A stretch of DNA of 64,000 nt from Flavobacterium nitrogenifigens. GTDB taxonomy: Bacteria > Bacteroidota > Bacteroidia > Flavobacteriales > Flavobacteriaceae. The notes under the pieces are model-generated. The model did no database searches, was not told where the DNA came from, and saw only the letters and a list, made by a program, of their open reading frames with translations. Made by a program: the position numbers and the translations under genes. This document shows positions 61,385 to 64,000 of the stretch, piece by piece. The stretch's first letter is position 1. Every line of letters starts with the position of its first letter. The stretch covers positions 1-64,000 of the forward strand of contig NZ_QJRI01000170.1 in the NCBI RefSeq assembly GCF_003254565.1, in the 5' to 3' direction.

Positions 61385-63478
61385 CTACATTCCTTGTGCT
61401 TGAATCGCTGTAATGACAACTGTATTGATAATATCATCTACAGTACATCCACGGCTTAAGTCGTTTACAGGCTTATTTAAGCCTTGTAACATTGGACCAA
61501 TTGCCAAAGCTCCTGTTTCTCTCTGAACGGCTTTATACGTGTTATTCCCTGTATTTAAATCTGGGAAAATCAATACACTGGCCTGTCCTGCCACTTCTGA
61601 ATCTGGCATTTTGCTTTTTCCAACGCTTAAGTCGACTGCGGCATCATACTGAATAGGCCCTTCGATTTTTAAATCCGGTCTTTTTTCTTTTACAATTGCT
61701 GTAGCCGTTCTTACTTTGTCAACCTCATCTCCTTTTCCTGATGAACCAGAAGAATAAGAAAGCATAGCAATTTTTGGTTCAATACCGAATGCCAAACTTG
61801 ATTCTGCCGAAGAAATTGCGATTTCTGCCAATTGTTCTGCTGTTGGGTTTGGATTGATAGCGCAATCTCCAAAAACGGAAACTCTGTCTTCTAGACACAT
61901 GAAGAACACGGAAGAAACTACCGATGAATTGGGTTTTGTTTTAATGAATTGCAACGCTGGTAAAATAGTATGTTGTGTAGTATGTGCCGCTCCAGAAACC
62001 ATTCCGTCTGCATGACCTTTGTACACCATCATAGTTCCGAAATACGAAACATCTTCCATTAAATCTCTTGCCATAGTAATACTTACGTTTTTAGCTTTTC
62101 TAAGCTCGTAATACGTATTGGCATAATCCTCATACATTTCAGATTCTATAGGATTGATGATGCTTACTTTAGAAAAATCAAATGTAAGTCCAAGTTCTGC
62201 AACTTTACTTTCTATTTGTTTTTTATCACCAATAATCGAAATATCTACTACATCCATATCCAGTAATCTCGATGCTGCTGTAATAATTCGGTCATCATTT
62301 CCTTCTGGCAGTACAATGTGTTTTCTATGCTGTTTCGCTCTTTTAACCATATTGTATTGAAACATTTTTGGCGTCATACCTTCAGGTTGGAAAGTAATAA
62401 CTCTTTGCGATAAAGCTTCGATTTCGACGTACTTTTCAAAAGTATTAATTGAGGTTTCAATCTTATGTGTATTATTCGCGTAAATCTCCGATTTTATTGA
62501 GCCTATTTTATTGGTAATATGATACGTTCCACCATCAACAGCGATAATTGGTACGATCGCAGAAAGCCCTTCAATAAGTTTTAAAATACTTTCTTCTGGA
62601 ACAATATTTCCTGTCAGGATAATTCCTGAAATCGTCGGGTAATTTGCCGATTCATTTGCCTGTAAAGCTCCTAAAATAATATCAGAACGGTCTCCTGGCG
62701 TAATTACCAAAGCATTGTTATGCAGATGTACCAAATAATTATGAAGTTGCATGGCTCCAACACTATAATGTCCAATTTCATTGTTCAGATAATTTTCTCC
62801 AAACAGGACTTTTGCATTCAATTCGTTTACAATTTCTTGCATGGTCGGATTGTTCAAAGTCGAAACAAGCGGAATGGTATTAATCAAAACATTTGAAGGC
62901 AACGTTTTCTGTAAACTATTAGTAACCAACTCAATATTCTCTGGTTGCACTTTATTGGCAAAAACAGATAAAACCTCTACTTCTTTTAATTTGAAAGAAT
63001 CGTAAACCAGATACAAACTGTCTAGAAGTTCTTCTAAAGTTTTGCCTACTCCCGAACCTACAATTATAGTCGGAATTCCCAGGTTTTTGGCAATCAAAAC
63101 ATTCAAATCTAGTTCAATCGAAGTTCCTTCACCAGTAAAGCTGGTCCCTTCAACCAAAACAAAATCAAAACGCTCTTCAAGCTTTTTATATTTCTCAATT
63201 ATCAAATCTAGAACCTCTCCTATTTTTCCTTTGTTCTTTTTCTTAATCAATCTGCTTTTGGTAATAGCGTAAGCATCTTCAAACGCAATATCGAGGTTGA
63301 AATACGACAAAACAGTCTCAATATGATTATCTACCTCACCATCGACAAAATCTTCGATTATAGGTCTAAAATACCCTACTTTGGCTGTTTTACCAATTAA
63401 GATGCTCATTAACCCGAGCGTAATAATTGATTTACCACTATTATGATCACTAGTGGCTATATATATTGCTTTACTCAT
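61385..63478 (-). CDS. pta: Phosphate acetyltransferase
   Basis: This 697-residue bipartite enzyme transfers the acetyl group between CoA and phosphate. The N-terminal P-loop/DRTGG regulatory half (about 1-365) opens IYIATSDHNSGKSIITLGL. The C-terminal catalytic PTA/PTB domain (about 370-697) contains ADGMVSGAAHTT, SSGSSGKGDEVDKVR, PIQYDAAVD and DLNTGNNTYKAVQR. The long form is usual in Bacteroidetes and proteobacteria. With ackA it forms the acetate overflow/activation pathway. It is 56 bases after the CorA-like gene. Confidence 0.97.
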   Translation of the reverse strand: MSKAIYIATSDHNSGKSIITLGLMSILIGKTAKVGYFRPIIEDFVDGEVDNHIETVLSYFNLDIAFEDAYAITKSRLIKKKNKGKIGEVLDLIIEKYKKLEERFDFVLVEGTSFTGEGTSIELDLNVLIAKNLGIPTIIVGSGVGKTLEELLDSLYLVYDSFKLKEVEVLSVFANKVQPENIELVTNSLQKTLPSNVLINTIPLVSTLNNPTMQEIVNELNAKVLFGENYLNNEIGHYSVGAMQLHNYLVHLHNNALVITPGDRSDIILGALQANESANYPTISGIILTGNIVPEESILKLIEGLSAIVPIIAVDGGTYHITNKIGSIKSEIYANNTHKIETSINTFEKYVEIEALSQRVITFQPEGMTPKMFQYNMVKRAKQHRKHIVLPEGNDDRIITAASRLLDMDVVDISIIGDKKQIESKVAELGLTFDFSKVSIINPIESEMYEDYANTYYELRKAKNVSITMARDLMEDVSYFGTMMVYKGHADGMVSGAAHTTQHTILPALQFIKTKPNSSVVSSVFFMCLEDRVSVFGDCAINPNPTAEQLAEIAISSAESSLAFGIEPKIAMLSYSSGSSGKGDEVDKVRTATAIVKEKRPDLKIEGPIQYDAAVDLSVGKSKMPDSEVAGQASVLIFPDLNTGNNTYKAVQRETGALAIGPMLQGLNKPVNDLSRGCTVDDIINTVVITAIQAQGM

Positions 63479-63534
63479 AATTTATATTTTTGAAACTATA
63501 TGTATTTTAAAAATGTAATTTTAAATGTAAAATT

Positions 63535-64000
63535 CTAAAACCAGCGCCTTTTCTTGAAATATACTATTAATGCGATCACAAGTAAAAGCATAATACCCAT
63601 AACTATAAAATATCCATTTTGGGTTTTAAGTTCCGGCATGTTTTCAAAGTTCATTCCGTATACTCCAACTATAAAAGTAAGCGGAATAAATATGGCTGAT
63701 ATGATAGTCAGCGTTTTCATGATTTCGTTCATTTTTCGGCTTTGTTCCGAAAAATAAAAATTAGAAGCACTCTCTAAAGCGCTCATATCTGATTCTATCT
63801 GATCTAAAAGTTCTAAACTTTTCTGATGCAGTCTGATAAAAAAATTGAAAGTCTCTTTTTGTATTAATCCATTATCATCGTCATCATCTTTCTTCGTTTT
63901 CAAATAATAAAGTGAATCTCGAAGCGGAACTATAGAACGTTTTAGAAAATTTAAATTATCGCGATGATTTTCAATTTTCTCTAAAATAACTGGTTTTGCC
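63535..64000 (-). CDS. corA: CorA-family magnesium/cobalt transporter, N-terminus outside window
   Basis: The frame is open from base 64000 to the stop at 63535 (about 155 codons), so the start is beyond the window. The C-terminal part of CorA is clear: the long stalk helix (LQKIENH-type, then SLELLDQIESDMSALESASN), the first membrane helix IISAIFIPLTFIVGVYGMNF with the ion-selective GMN motif, and a second helix before a basic KKRRWF end. An acidic KTKKDDDDDNG insert is unusual. A TTG within the frame near 63903 is not the start. Confidence 0.92.
   Translation of the reverse strand, partial: AKPVILEKIENHRDNLNFLKRSIVPLRDSLYYLKTKKDDDDDNGLIQKETFNFFIRLHQKSLELLDQIESDMSALESASNFYFSEQSRKMNEIMKTLTIISAIFIPLTFIVGVYGMNFENMPELKTQNGYFIVMGIMLLLVIALIVYFKKRRWF

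Overview
The window is an AT-rich chromosomal segment of a Bacteroidetes bacterium, almost certainly a Flavobacterium close to the F. johnsoniae group. The evidence is the TAnnTTTG/TTG promoter type, a SusC/SusD glycan locus, a giant Ig_7-repeat secreted protein of the type-IX-secretion style, a JOHN/BlaB-like chromosomal subclass B1 metallo-beta-lactamase, metal-dependent-type KdsA, and many lineage-typical proteins (DUF6495, BT_3928 family, DUF1599). No rRNA, tRNA, CRISPR array, insertion sequence or prophage gene was seen. Layout: bases 1-7011 hold the N-terminal 2337 codons of a giant modular secreted protein on the minus strand; its C-terminus lies outside the window. It alternates Ig_7 domains with five copies of a roughly 150-residue jelly-roll-like module and enters an array of nearly identical 80-codon repeats at the window edge. 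A gene-free 1.2 kb stretch follows. Bases 8178-19800 are housekeeping: rpsF-rpsR-rplI, a LytTR response regulator, priA, the metallo-beta-lactamase, DUF2147, a YihY/BrkB membrane protein, nadC, an AlkC/AlkD-like repair protein and a pirin/OsmC/acetyltransferase operon. Bases 20033-33700 hold a secreted adenosine deaminase, rlmH, a CHRD lipoprotein, folP, a duplicated DUF1599 protein, a DoxX/MauE-type membrane protein, a TlpA-like thioredoxin, tpiA, a coupled pair of unknown exported proteins and prmA. Bases 33731-43150 hold clpS, a frameshifted secreted-protein pseudogene, an AGMO-like sterol-desaturase-fold oxygenase beside a YhhN lysoplasmalogenase (a likely ether-lipid pair), a divergent MerR unit with an unusual isochorismatase-fold hydrolase, kdsA with a TTG-started outer-membrane protein, a C92 peptidase and a Coq4-like protein. 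Bases 43395-59827 (minus) hold an M28 peptidase and a polysaccharide utilisation locus: a membrane-anchored beta-propeller/LuxR regulator, SusC, SusD, a GH144-type glucoamylase-like enzyme, an esterase, a GH3 beta-glucosidase, and then, past a terminator-like hairpin, a GDPD phosphodiesterase and a GH43 enzyme. Bases 59897-64000 hold ackA, pta and the C-terminal part of a CorA-type transporter. How the genes work together: the most coherent system is the utilisation locus. GH144 plus GH3 is the pairing known for beta-1,2-glucan, and a secreted esterase and a secreted glycerophosphodiesterase beside them suggest the substrate may be a decorated periplasmic glucan carrying succinyl and phosphoglycerol groups; that substrate is an inference. 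Many intergenic gaps are filled with palindromic repeat elements of several families, which act as the main punctuation between genes here.
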